DNA from: Aerococcus loyolae
GTDB taxonomy: Bacteria > Bacillota > Bacilli > Lactobacillales > Aerococcaceae
DNA: 64,000 bases
Assembly: GCF_002871915.2 (NCBI RefSeq)
Contig: NZ_CP126958.1
Coordinates: 1,302,001 to 1,366,000 of the forward strand
Direction: 5' to 3'
The notes beneath the pieces are model-generated. The model did not search any database. It saw nothing but the letters and a program-made list of their open reading frames with translations, and was not told where the DNA came from. Below, piece after piece: positions 46,356-54,359 of this stretch. The position numbers and the translations under genes were made by a program. How positions within the stretch are numbered: the stretch's first letter is position 1; every line of letters starts with the position of its first letter.

Positions 46356-46910
46356 ATGAATCATTTAGGTAGCCAACAACTAGAAAGCCAACGCCTCATC
46401 TTACGCCCCTTTGCAATGACTGATGTCGACCAGGCCTACCAGCACTGGACCAGTGACCCGGAAGTCACCAAGTACTTAACCTGGCCCAGTCACCAGTCTC
46501 CAGATGTCACTAAAGAAGTTATTTCTCAATGGGTAGCTAACTATAGTCAGCCGAACTTTTACCAGTGGGCCATTGTTTTAAAGGCGAGCAATGAAGTGAT
46601 CGGTAGCATTTCTGCCGTTGATGTCAAAGAAAAAATTTCTGCCGTCCATATCGGCTATGCTATCGGCCGAAAATGGTGGGGTTTAGGGATAACCACCGAA
46701 GCCCTTGAGCGGATTATTCCTTTCTTCTTTGATGAAGTTGGGGTCAACCGGATTGAATCCATGCACGACCCCAAGAATCCAGCATCTGGCAAGGTCATGG
46801 AGCATTGCGGCTTAGTTTATGAAGGGACCCTCCGCCAAGCTGACCGTAACAACCAAGGCCTCTGCGATGCCGCTTACTACGGTCTTTTGAGGGAAGATTA
46901 CTATCGGTAA
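46356..46910 (+). CDS. GNAT-family N-acetyltransferase (RimJ/RimL-like)
   Basis: About 184 residues with the Acetyltransf_3 layout: LESQRLILRPFAMTDVDQAY at the start, WAIVLKASNEVIGSI (beta 4), HIGYAIGRKWWGLGITTEAL (motif A, acetyl-CoA pyrophosphate loop), and NRIESMHDPKNPASGKVMEHCGLVYEGTLR (motif B). Substrate unknown: relatives acetylate ribosomal protein N-termini or small amines. ATG 46356 follows GGGGAGGT; a TTG 18 bases upstream is unlikely. The right-hand IS starts 6 bases after the stop. Confidence 0.88.
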   Translation: MNHLGSQQLESQRLILRPFAMTDVDQAYQHWTSDPEVTKYLTWPSHQSPDVTKEVISQWVANYSQPNFYQWAIVLKASNEVIGSISAVDVKEKISAVHIGYAIGRKWWGLGITTEALERIIPFFFDEVGVNRIESMHDPKNPASGKVMEHCGLVYEGTLRQADRNNQGLCDAAYYGLLREDYYR

Positions 46911-47009
46911 AACAAAGAGGCTGGGACAAAAGTCTCAAAACAAAAAGGGTTAAGAAGTTAGTTTTCACTAATTTCTTAACCCTTTTACTTAAAATTAGGT
47001 ATTAAAAAA

Positions 47010-47055
47010 GCACCCTGTTATAATATTAGTAACCACACTAAAGATTAAGGGGTGC
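47010..47055 (+). promoter_or_regulatory. IS promoter and read-through-blocking leader hairpin
   Basis: AAGCACCC (47008-47015) can pair with GGGTGCTT (47050-47057), which overlaps the transposase ribosome binding site AAGGGG (47047-47052). The element's own extended -10, TGTTATAAT (47016-47024), lies between the arms, so its own transcript would lack the first arm while transcripts from outside would contain both. The same layout is at 43142-43189 in the left copy. Confidence 0.6.
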
Positions 47056-47060
47056 TTCTT

Positions 47061-48590
47061 ATGTACATACAATATAACATGAATCAAACAACACTTCCAC
47101 TAGAATTATCTGCATGTATCGATCCAGATCATATTGTATTTTCAATCTATAATTTTATTGAGTCTCTGGATGAAAAATACTTTGAAAGCTTCAGTACGCA
47201 GGACGGCCGCCCTGCCTATCATCCAAAGCCTTTAATCATGGCACTTCTATATGCTTATAGTAAAGGCGTATTTAGCGGAAGAAAAATAGAGGAACTGATG
47301 GTTGAAAATTTACCCATGCAGTGGCTAGTCGCTCAACAAGTTATTAGCTATCGAACGATTAATCGCTTCCGTTCTTCAGAAAATTGCAGATCTTTATTAG
47401 AAAATCTATTCGTTGAGTTTACCACTCAGTTAAAGTTAGAGAAATTAATTCATTTAGAAAATTGCTTTATCGATGGAACTAAAATTGAAGCGAATGCCAA
47501 TAAATATTCTTTTGTTTGGAAAAAGGCAACTGAAAAATATGCAGAACGATTAAAAGTGACCTCACGTGAATATTACTTTAATGAAATTCAACCGATGGTT
47601 GATGCCGGCATCCAATATGATGAAAATTTAGATCTAGAAGAAACGATGCTTCAAGAGATATCTAAAGTGCTTAAGGAAGAAATCGATAAACTCACTGAAG
47701 ATATTGAGGAAACTCCTGTAAAAGGGCCGGATCAACGTAAACAAGAACGTCGTCGTTTGAAAAAACATTACCGTAAAGTGAGTCAAGATTTTCTACCTCG
47801 CAAACAAAAGTATGCCAAACAGTTTGAAACATTTAACGGAAGAAATAGCTATTCAAAAACAGATCCTGATGCTACGTTCATGCGAATGAAAGATGACCAT
47901 ATGATGAATGGGCAATTGAAAGCGGGATATAATATCCAAGTAGCGACTGAAAACCAATTTGTCCTTCATTATGATATTTTCCACAATCCGACGGATACGC
48001 GGACTTTACAACCCTTTGTTGAAAGTTTTCCTAATTCCCCGAAATGCATTGTAGCTGATGCTGGTTATGGTAGCGAAGAAAACCTTACTTATTTAGATAA
48101 CCATAAAATTAACCATTTGATTAAATACAATCGGTTTGATAAAGAGCAGAAAAAGAAACATAAAAAATCAGCTAAAAATATGGATAATTGGAGTTACGAT
48201 AAGCAAAGTAATACTTTCACACATCCTGATGGCACGGTTTATTTCTTTAGTCATCTCCAAAAACGAAAAAATAAAATGAGTGGTTATATTTCTGAAATTC
48301 AGGTTTATAAGCCTTTGGATCCAGAAAATGCGCCGCAAAAGGCGCTTTACTATAATAAAAACTATCAGGAATTAAAGAATATAGAAACACAGAAGCTTTT
48401 ATCTGAAGAAGGATCTAGGCTCTTTTCCAAACGGAAAATTGACGTTGAACCAGTTTTTGGCCAGATAAAGGCTATTTTAGGGTTCACTCGATTTAACCTC
48501 AGAGGGAAAACAAAGGTTAAAACTGATGTTGGATTGGCCTTCATGGCCAATAATTTGAAAAAATATAGCAAAATAAAAGCAAGAAAATAA
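47061..48590 (+). CDS. IS1182-family transposase, right copy
   Basis: A 509-residue DDE transposase identical in sequence to the one at 41609-43138, with the same Asp-Asp-Glu segments (FIDGTKIEA, VADAGYGSEEN, DVEPVFGQIKA) and no frameshift. Identity of the two copies points to recent transposition or gene conversion. ATG 47061 lies 8 bases after AAGGGG. A stem-loop terminator (AGAGAATCTACAAAT... / ...ATTTGTAGATTCTCT plus eight T, about 48589-48640) follows inside the element. Confidence 0.93.
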   Translation: MYIQYNMNQTTLPLELSACIDPDHIVFSIYNFIESLDEKYFESFSTQDGRPAYHPKPLIMALLYAYSKGVFSGRKIEELMVENLPMQWLVAQQVISYRTINRFRSSENCRSLLENLFVEFTTQLKLEKLIHLENCFIDGTKIEANANKYSFVWKKATEKYAERLKVTSREYYFNEIQPMVDAGIQYDENLDLEETMLQEISKVLKEEIDKLTEDIEETPVKGPDQRKQERRRLKKHYRKVSQDFLPRKQKYAKQFETFNGRNSYSKTDPDATFMRMKDDHMMNGQLKAGYNIQVATENQFVLHYDIFHNPTDTRTLQPFVESFPNSPKCIVADAGYGSEENLTYLDNHKINHLIKYNRFDKEQKKKHKKSAKNMDNWSYDKQSNTFTHPDGTVYFFSHLQKRKNKMSGYISEIQVYKPLDPENAPQKALYYNKNYQELKNIETQKLLSEEGSRLFSKRKIDVEPVFGQIKAILGFTRFNLRGKTKVKTDVGLAFMANNLKKYSKIKARK

Positions 48591-48702
48591 GAGAATCTAC
48601 AAATCACGCTTAAGTAATTTGTAGATTCTCTTTTTTTTATAGTCCGTAGACTTTTGTCCCAGACTCTTTTCAATGCTTATATTGATTTTCAAGGAGAAAT
48701 TT

Positions 48703-48891
48703 TTACCAATTTTCCTTGTCCCAAGACAGGCCATCTAATTGCCCGCTTGCTTGCTGGTAACGTAAGTCCAGGGCTTCAATAGCCGCTTGGCAGGCTGCAA
48801 GATAGGCACGTTGGCCGTAGTCCTGACTTTCCTTTTGGGACTTCTCGAGAACTTCTTTGGCCCAAGGGCCTAACGGATCATTTTCAATCAT
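48703..48891 (-). CDS. Small helical hypothetical protein
   Basis: A 62-residue protein, acidic and Gln/Ala-rich, predicted mostly helical (GPWAKEVLEKSQKESQDYGQ, AYLAACQAAIEALDLRYQQA) with no membrane segment. I do not recognise a family. AGGAGG stands 5 bases before the ATG, inside the end of the oxidoreductase gene, so it is a real coupled gene, the last of that two-gene unit. Confidence 0.65.
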   Translation of the reverse strand: MIENDPLGPWAKEVLEKSQKESQDYGQRAYLAACQAAIEALDLRYQQASGQLDGLSWDKENW

Positions 48892-48900
48892 AATAACCTC

Positions 48901-49581
48901 CTAATGTCGGGTGGTTTTTGGCAATTCAGCGTCCAACATTTCTAATTCATCCAATCGCCCTTCCCAGGCATCGATCAATAAGTCGACTTTGCTGCTAAGT
49001 TCAGGAGAAAAGTCTTCCTGGCGACTTCTTAAACGATCGATTAACCAACGGCTCCTTTGACTAAAACCGCCCCGCTTGGGATTCAAGAGATAGTATTGAA
49101 AGGCGACATAGTGTTTGAATTGGTCAGCCTCACTGAGATAGTGGTACTGGCTGAGGATAAAGGCAGGTAGAAACTCCCACTTTAAGGTCTGACACAGGGT
49201 TTGATAGGGGCTAAAGAGGGTTGATAAGCTGACATTGTTCTTCCCGCCAGCCTGGTAATAAGATAAGGGGCTCCCCACAGTCACTATCAAGCCCAATGAT
49301 TTCCCAACGAGCCGCTTACCGTTCTGGTCCAGAAAGTCATCACTTAGCAGGTCCTGTAACCATTGCACCAAGTGCCCAGGTGCTTGGTACCAATAGAGGG
49401 GGAACTGTAAATAAATCCGTTCACTCTTCAACAAGATTTCTTGGGATTCTTGGATAAAGTGCTCATCATAGTCGGTTGGGATAGGAATAAAATGAATTTC
49501 TTCGGGACAGGCCGCCCTCAGAAATTGATGGCTGCTGGAATTTTCCAAGTCAGGATGTCCACAAAAAATGCTTACTGTCAC
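48901..49581 (-). CDS. Flavodoxin-fold NAD(P)H oxidoreductase (MdaB/KefF-like)
   Basis: About 226 residues. Matches the Flavodoxin_2 family: an N-terminal VTVSIFCGHPDLENSSSHQF phosphate-loop region (the ...HPxxxxS pattern), ERIYLQFPLYWYQAPGHLVQW, the family signature PxYWxxxPxxL, and GLIVTVGSPLSYYQAGG. Likely reduces quinones or similar compounds with FAD/FMN. Start: AAGGAG abuts ATG 49590, so GTG 49581 (V-T-V-S-I) nine bases downstream is the better start; frames further upstream give a basic, unlikely N-terminus. The C-terminal 60 residues are longer than usual and unrecognised. Confidence 0.82.
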   Translation of the reverse strand: MTVSIFCGHPDLENSSSHQFLRAACPEEIHFIPIPTDYDEHFIQESQEILLKSERIYLQFPLYWYQAPGHLVQWLQDLLSDDFLDQNGKRLVGKSLGLIVTVGSPLSYYQAGGKNNVSLSTLFSPYQTLCQTLKWEFLPAFILSQYHYLSEADQFKHYVAFQYYLLNPKRGGFSQRSRWLIDRLRSRQEDFSPELSSKVDLLIDAWEGRLDELEMLDAELPKTTRH

Positions 49582-49693
49582 TCTATCCATCTCCTTTTTC
49601 CTGGTTCGCTTTCTATTGTAACAAATCACTCAAAGCTTAGCAGTCCAACTAGCTCAGAAAACAGTTTTATAAGCCATGTTAAAGTTAATCATT

Positions 49694-49729
49694 AAAAAAG
49701 CCAAGTCAGTTTTTCCTAACTTGGCTTTT
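49694..49729 (-). terminator. Terminator of the carbohydrate ABC transporter operon
   Basis: On the minus strand AAGCCAAGT / ACTTGGCTT forms a 9-bp stem followed by six T, 15 bases beyond the binding-protein stop; A-run on the other side makes it potentially bidirectional. Confidence 0.88.
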
Positions 49730-49743
49730 CCTGTAATTTTTTA

Positions 49744-51069
49744 TTAATCTTCCCTAGCATTAACTTGGTCGAGGGCTTTTTGGGCGGTTTCTTGGGCTTC
49801 AGCTAAGGCTTCTTCTGCTGGGATATTTTGCAGTTCGACCTTATCCCGAGCGTCAGAAAGGGCTTGATAAATTTTACCACCGGTTGGATCTGCGAAGCTA
49901 TAAGAAGCATGGGTGGATTGGTCCATCGGTGTCTTATAGGCCGGGTTTTCAGCTAAGAATTCACTAAAGCCAGGCACCTTATTCATGGTTTCGTCAACAC
50001 GGACCGGGACATAACCCACCGCCTTGGTCCAGTCAGCTTGGACTTGGGGACTGGTAAAATATTTGATCCATTCAAAAGCCGCCTGAGCTTCTTGGTCAGA
50101 AGCTTGGTCAGGGACGGCTAAGTATAAACCTTCCGACATGGGACGTGGCTCATGACCATTATAGCCCGGTTGTTCTGCTGACCCAATAATATCAAAGTCA
50201 AGGTCCGCCTTATCCCCAGAAGACCCGGTATAGCCGATGGATTTACCAGTCATCACATTGTCAATGGTTCGATACCAGTATTCCCAACCTTGACCGCCAG
50301 ATTCAATGGGACTGGTGCCGTCATGGATATTTTCCCGGATAAAGTTCCAGGAATCAACCCAGGGGGCCTGGTCAATGAGGACCTGGGTGCCATCATCAGA
50401 AATAATTTGCCCGCCAGAACTATAGGCGATATCAATCAAATTATCGGTCCCCCACATTAACTGGTGACCATTTTCGACATAGCCATCTTCTTGGAGTTGC
50501 TTAGAATAGGCCATCACGTTTTTCCAAGAAGCATACATGTCATCAGGATCAATTCCCGCCTCTTCTAAGATATCCTTACGATAATACATAACCTGGGTAG
50601 TCCCAAAAGCTGGGAATCCGTAAACTTGACCGTCAGAAATGGCTAAGTCCATAAAAACCGGCAGGAAATCATCAGGATCCATGGTAGAACCCATGAAGTC
50701 GTTGAGAGGTTTGAGAATTTGCGAGTCCGATTGTTCCACGATGTCATCCGATAAAACCACAGCCGGAGCAATATCAGCTGCAATAGCTGCTTGGAGTTTC
50801 TGATAGGTTTCATCATAATTGGCCTGAGCCACACCGATCACGCGGACTTGGTCTTGACTATTATTGAAGTCCTCAATAATTTCCTCCATGGTTTGCCCGG
50901 CAATGGAACCCAGCCCATACCAAAATTCTATTTCCACCCGGTCACCACTGGTTTGGTCACTATGCTTGCGGTCATATTCAGCTAAGGCTTCCTGAGCTTG
51001 CTGGGAACACCCTCCCAGACACAGCAAGACGGTAAACAGGGTCAGTAAAATCTTTACAAATTTCTTCAT
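49744..51069 (-). CDS. Carbohydrate ABC transporter substrate-binding lipoprotein (UgpB-like)
   Basis: About 441 residues. Signal peptide and lipobox (TVLLCLGGC) at residues 1-20, then a class I solute-binding fold: VEIEFWYGLGSIAGQTMEEI, YQKLQAAIAADIAPAVVL, GFPAFGTTQVMYYRKDILEEAG and FEWIKYFTSPQVQADWTKAVGYVPVR, all typical of the UgpB/MalE-type family 1 proteins that bind oligosaccharides or glycerol-3-phosphate derivatives. Substrate is not certain. ATG 51069 has AAAGGA 8 bases upstream; the longer frame to 51117 would lose the signal peptide position. Last gene of the ABC operon. Confidence 0.9.
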   Translation of the reverse strand: MKKFVKILLTLFTVLLCLGGCSQQAQEALAEYDRKHSDQTSGDRVEIEFWYGLGSIAGQTMEEIIEDFNNSQDQVRVIGVAQANYDETYQKLQAAIAADIAPAVVLSDDIVEQSDSQILKPLNDFMGSTMDPDDFLPVFMDLAISDGQVYGFPAFGTTQVMYYRKDILEEAGIDPDDMYASWKNVMAYSKQLQEDGYVENGHQLMWGTDNLIDIAYSSGGQIISDDGTQVLIDQAPWVDSWNFIRENIHDGTSPIESGGQGWEYWYRTIDNVMTGKSIGYTGSSGDKADLDFDIIGSAEQPGYNGHEPRPMSEGLYLAVPDQASDQEAQAAFEWIKYFTSPQVQADWTKAVGYVPVRVDETMNKVPGFSEFLAENPAYKTPMDQSTHASYSFADPTGGKIYQALSDARDKVELQNIPAEEALAEAQETAQKALDQVNARED

Positions 51070-51074
51070 CTTGA

Positions 51075-51914
51075 TCATCCTTTCGTCCCTGAGCCAGAAA
51101 TCCCTTGTACGAACCATTTTTGTAGGAGGATAAAGAGGATCAGTAAGGGAACCACAACCAAGGTATTGGCTGCCATCAGCCGTGGGAGGTTATCGATAAA
51201 GTTCCCTTGAGTGGTAAAGAGCTGGTTCAAACCATTGGATACCAGCATCTTAGCCTCACTAGAAATGATTAGGGATGGCCACATGTAGTTATTGTAGTGG
51301 GTTACGAAGTTAATCAAGGCGGTGGTTAAGATCGCTGAGCGTGAATAGGGAACGATAATCCGCCATAAGATTTGCCAAGAATTAGCCCCCTCTACTTGGC
51401 CAGCTTCAACTAATTCAATCGGCACGGAACGGAAGGTCTGCACCAGATAAAAAATTGAGAAGACACTAGCGATATTGGATACAATCAGACCGGTTAAGGT
51501 ATCTAAGAGACCCATCTGCGCTAGAATCACAAAGGATGGTACATAGGTAGTAGCCACCGGTAACATATAGGTTAATAAGATCGAAGTATAGAGGAATTTC
51601 TTGCCTTTAAAGTGGAAGAATACCAAACCATAAGCCATTAAAGCACTGAGGATTAGCTGCACAATAACAATGACTAAGGCAGTAAAAATACTGTTAAAGA
51701 TATAAAGATCAAAGGGCCCTAATTCAAAGACGCCCGCAAAGTTCTTAAAGGAAAGAAAGTCAGGGGCTAAGGACGCCGGATTAGATAGGATGGTGGCCGC
51801 CTCTTTAAAGGCATTTGACGCCATCCATAATAAAGGATAAACCATTAAAAAGCTGAAGAATAAGAGTAAGATGGAACGAATAATTCCCTTACTATCCCAT
51901 TTTTTATTTCTCAT
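51075..51914 (-). CDS. Carbohydrate ABC transporter permease (UgpE/MalG-like)
   Basis: A 279-residue protein with six membrane helices. The ATPase-contacting EAA loop is VEAGQVEGANSWQILWRIIVPYSR, the typical CUT1 form. With the other permease it forms the channel. The start overlaps the preceding permease by 4 bases (ATGA). Confidence 0.93.
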   Translation of the reverse strand: MRNKKWDSKGIIRSILLLFFSFLMVYPLLWMASNAFKEAATILSNPASLAPDFLSFKNFAGVFELGPFDLYIFNSIFTALVIVIVQLILSALMAYGLVFFHFKGKKFLYTSILLTYMLPVATTYVPSFVILAQMGLLDTLTGLIVSNIASVFSIFYLVQTFRSVPIELVEAGQVEGANSWQILWRIIVPYSRSAILTTALINFVTHYNNYMWPSLIISSEAKMLVSNGLNQLFTTQGNFIDNLPRLMAANTLVVVPLLILFILLQKWFVQGISGSGTKG

Positions 51915-52789
51915 GCCATACCCTCCTTACGGTAGTGACCTTGTAAACTAAAGATCGCAAAGGCTAAGAAACCAGTAATAACTAACATAATCACTGACAA
52001 GGCCGTTGCCTTACCCATGTTAAACTCTTCAAAGGCGAGTTGATAGAACATATACAGCAAGGTTCGTGTCGCCCCAGCTGGCCCACCTTGGGTTAAGACG
52101 TTAATTTGGTCGTATGCTTGGATAGAAGAAATTAAGGTAATCACCGATAAAAAGAGGGTCGTTGGTAGGGTCATGGGGAAGTAAATCGTCCGAATTCTTT
52201 GCCAGTAACTGGCCCCAGCAATGTCACAGACTTCATCATAAGCTGGTGAAATACTGGACATGGCCGTGGAATAAAATAACATGGCCCAGCCCGCATTCTT
52301 CCAAACCGTCACAATGATCACGGCAACCATGGCAAAGGTGGACGAAGACAACCAATCCGGTCCCGAGACCCCGATATGGGCTAAGAGATTATTGATAAGT
52401 CCTTCTGGTTGGTACATCCAGGACCAAACAATGGAAACCGCGACCATAGGCGTTACCCAAGGGGCAAAGAGACAGGCCTGGATGAAATTATGCATGAATT
52501 TTTGCCGAATTAATAAGAGTGCTAATAAAAAGCCGATCACTAAAGTCGGTATCACTGTCCCTAGTGAAAATACCACCGTATTCCATAAGGATGAGGCAAA
52601 TTCTTCAGAAGTGATGAGGTCGGTGTAGTTTTCAATCCCGACAACGTCATAAGTTGGTGAAATATAGTCCCAGTTAGTAAAAGAAATGAAAAGGGAAATA
52701 AACATTGGTAAGAACCAGAAAATCAATAAAGGCAGGAGTGGGACTAGAATATAAATGAGCCACTGTTTTTTAGTCATGTCTTTAATCAT
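51911..52789 (-). CDS. Carbohydrate ABC transporter permease (UgpA/MalF-like)
   Basis: A 292-residue protein with six membrane helices and the EAA loop YDEVCDIAGASYWQRIRTIYFPM. The long first helix region and FTNWDYISPTYDVVGIENY periplasmic-type loop are usual for CUT1 UgpA proteins. It overlaps the ATPase gene by 8 bases. Confidence 0.93.
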   Translation of the reverse strand: MIKDMTKKQWLIYILVPLLPLLIFWFLPMFISLFISFTNWDYISPTYDVVGIENYTDLITSEEFASSLWNTVVFSLGTVIPTLVIGFLLALLLIRQKFMHNFIQACLFAPWVTPMVAVSIVWSWMYQPEGLINNLLAHIGVSGPDWLSSSTFAMVAVIIVTVWKNAGWAMLFYSTAMSSISPAYDEVCDIAGASYWQRIRTIYFPMTLPTTLFLSVITLISSIQAYDQINVLTQGGPAGATRTLLYMFYQLAFEEFNMGKATALSVIMLVITGFLAFAIFSLQGHYRKEGMA

Positions 52790-53867
52790 TTTCAGTCACC
52801 AATCTTTCTCCACTTTCCTTGTCGAAGTAGTAGAGGTCCTTACTATCCAGATTAAAGGCAATTTCTTGACCAGGTTCATAGCGCTTATCGGTCGATTCTT
52901 TAATGATCACTTGGGAGACTTCTAACTTGATATGGAGATCGTAGTCAGCACCTAGGAGTTCTACCATCTGGATAGTCCCAGTAAAGTGGGCCTGGTCAGA
53001 ATTATCCGTCACTTGGGCTTTTTCTGGCCTAAAGCCGACCACAATATCTTGGCCTTCAGAAAAATCACCTGGTAAGTGGTCGACTAAGACCCGGTCGGTT
53101 TTGGATAAAATCTTGCCCTCTTTGACGTGGGCTTGGATGGTGTTCATTGGCGGTGTGCCTAAGAAGGTTGCCACAAAGAGGTTCTTAGGATTGTTGTAGA
53201 CTTCCCAAGGTGCCCCAATTTGTTGGATTTCTCCCTGGTTCATAACCACAATCCGGTCAGCCATAGTCATGGCTTCGGCTTGGTCGTGGGTCACGTAAAC
53301 AGTGGTCGCATGGAGGTGCTTTTGTAAATTAACAATCTCACTCCGCATCTGCACCCGAAGCTTAGCATCCAAGTTACTCAAAGGTTCATCCATCAATAAA
53401 ATACCAGCTGACTTAACAATGGCTCTGGCAAGGGCAACCCGTTGCATCTGACCGCCTGATAAGGCACCTGGTTTTTTATCTAAATAGTCACTTAAGCCCA
53501 CCAATTCAGCAGCCTCTTTGACCGCTTTTTGACGGGTAGTCTTGTCGACCTTTCTAATTTTTAAGCCAAAGCCAATATTGTCGGCAACCGATAAGTGTGG
53601 AAAGAGTGCATAATTTTGAAAGACCATGGCAATATTGCGGTCCTTGGCATCTTTATTGTTCACCACTTCACCATCAATTAATAAGTCACCTTGGCTAATC
53701 TCTTCCAAGCCGGCAATCATCCGCAAGGTAGTTGATTTACCACAACCCGATGGACCGACAAAGACAATAAATTCACCGTCACCAACATCTAAATTAAAGT
53801 TTCTGACGGAGTAATTTTTATTGCCCGGATAACGTTTACTCACATTTTTCAATTCAATTGTTGACAT
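52782..53867 (-). CDS. ugpC: Carbohydrate ABC transporter ATP-binding protein (UgpC/MsmK/MalK-like)
   Basis: A 361-residue ATPase: Walker A GPSGCGKST (about 37-45), Q-loop MVFQNYALFPH, signature LSGGQMQRVALARA, Walker B ILLMDEPLSNLDA, H-loop VYVTHDQAEAM, then an OB-fold regulatory (TOBE) domain (about 240-361). This is the CUT1 form that powers sugar import. It is the first gene of ATPase-permease-permease-binding protein; a complete importer in one operon. The symbol is a family name, not proof of glycerol phosphate transport. Confidence 0.92.
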   Translation of the reverse strand: MSTIELKNVSKRYPGNKNYSVRNFNLDVGDGEFIVFVGPSGCGKSTTLRMIAGLEEISQGDLLIDGEVVNNKDAKDRNIAMVFQNYALFPHLSVADNIGFGLKIRKVDKTTRQKAVKEAAELVGLSDYLDKKPGALSGGQMQRVALARAIVKSAGILLMDEPLSNLDAKLRVQMRSEIVNLQKHLHATTVYVTHDQAEAMTMADRIVVMNQGEIQQIGAPWEVYNNPKNLFVATFLGTPPMNTIQAHVKEGKILSKTDRVLVDHLPGDFSEGQDIVVGFRPEKAQVTDNSDQAHFTGTIQMVELLGADYDLHIKLEVSQVIIKESTDKRYEPGQEIAFNLDSKDLYYFDKESGERLVTEND

Positions 53868-54113
53868 TAATTATCCCCCTATCTTAAAGAAACAGGGACT
53901 AATCAGTAAGGAATAAGCAATACCCAAGCTACTGATTAATCTCTCAATTACAATCGAACAAACGTACGTCAATCCTACTTTAACATATATTTTTTAAATT
54001 TTCATTAAATACACTCCTCCAATAAAGGAATGCTAAACTCATTTAGCCCTGACTAGCTAGCAATTGACAGGGGGAATATTGCATTTTGCATGCAACAGTG
54101 ATCGATAAAACCG
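53868..54113 (-). promoter_or_regulatory. Upstream region of the ABC transporter operon
   Basis: No gene. It holds a perfect palindrome TTGCATGCAA at 54086-54095 that might be an operator, and TAAAACCGTTGACA (54106-54119), which matches the cre (CcpA) consensus at about 11 of 14 positions. Neither could be tied to a clear minus-strand promoter, so both are only possible sites. Confidence 0.3.
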
Positions 54114-54286
54114 TTGACAAGCAAGCTAAAAATCAGTAAACTAGACTCCTAATAATTTTTTCATTGCTTTCATAATCCATTACTTATGAAAGCATGGCTA
54201 CAAAGCACAAAATCCCTGTTTTGTGACTAGCTTGTAGATACAATTGATCATGTGAAAAGGCCCAGTTTCTAAACTGAGCCTTTTTT
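54114..54286 (+). ncRNA. Candidate small structured RNA with promoter and terminator
   Basis: TTGACA (54114-54119), 17 bp, TAAACT (54137-54142) is a good plus-strand promoter. A transcript starting near 54149 would contain: a perfect 10-bp hairpin GCTTTCATAA / TTATGAAAGC (54166-54193); a compound hairpin with outer stem CTACAA / TTGTAG (54198-54237) and inner stem CACAAAA / TTTTGTG; and a terminator stem AGGCCCAGTTT / AAACTGAGCCT with TTTTTT (54258-54286). No open frame of note lies inside. It does not match any RNA family I know. The terminator may also serve gshAB from the other side. Confidence 0.5.
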
Positions 54287-54359
54287 CCTTACTTTAATTT
54301 TGTCACACTCTATTCAAACCCGTTCCAGCGGTCTTGCTCTTTGACGGGCTTGTCGCACT

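Larger units (their letters stand above)
46917..48666 (+). mobile_element. IS1182-like insertion sequence, right copy
   Basis: A 1,750-bp copy that appears identical to 41533-43282, inverted relative to it; ends GAGGCTGGGACAAAAGTCT and AGACTTTTGTCCCAGACTC. Together the two copies bracket 3.6 kb with pdxT, pdxS, pdxR and the acetyltransferase, like a composite transposon. No clear target duplication at the outer or inner borders. Confidence 0.9.

Noticed and set aside
53940..53975. CGAACAAACGTACG as a second LexA box, upstream of the ABC transporter
   Set aside because: The right half (GTAC) does not match GTTC, and it is not in a clear promoter position.
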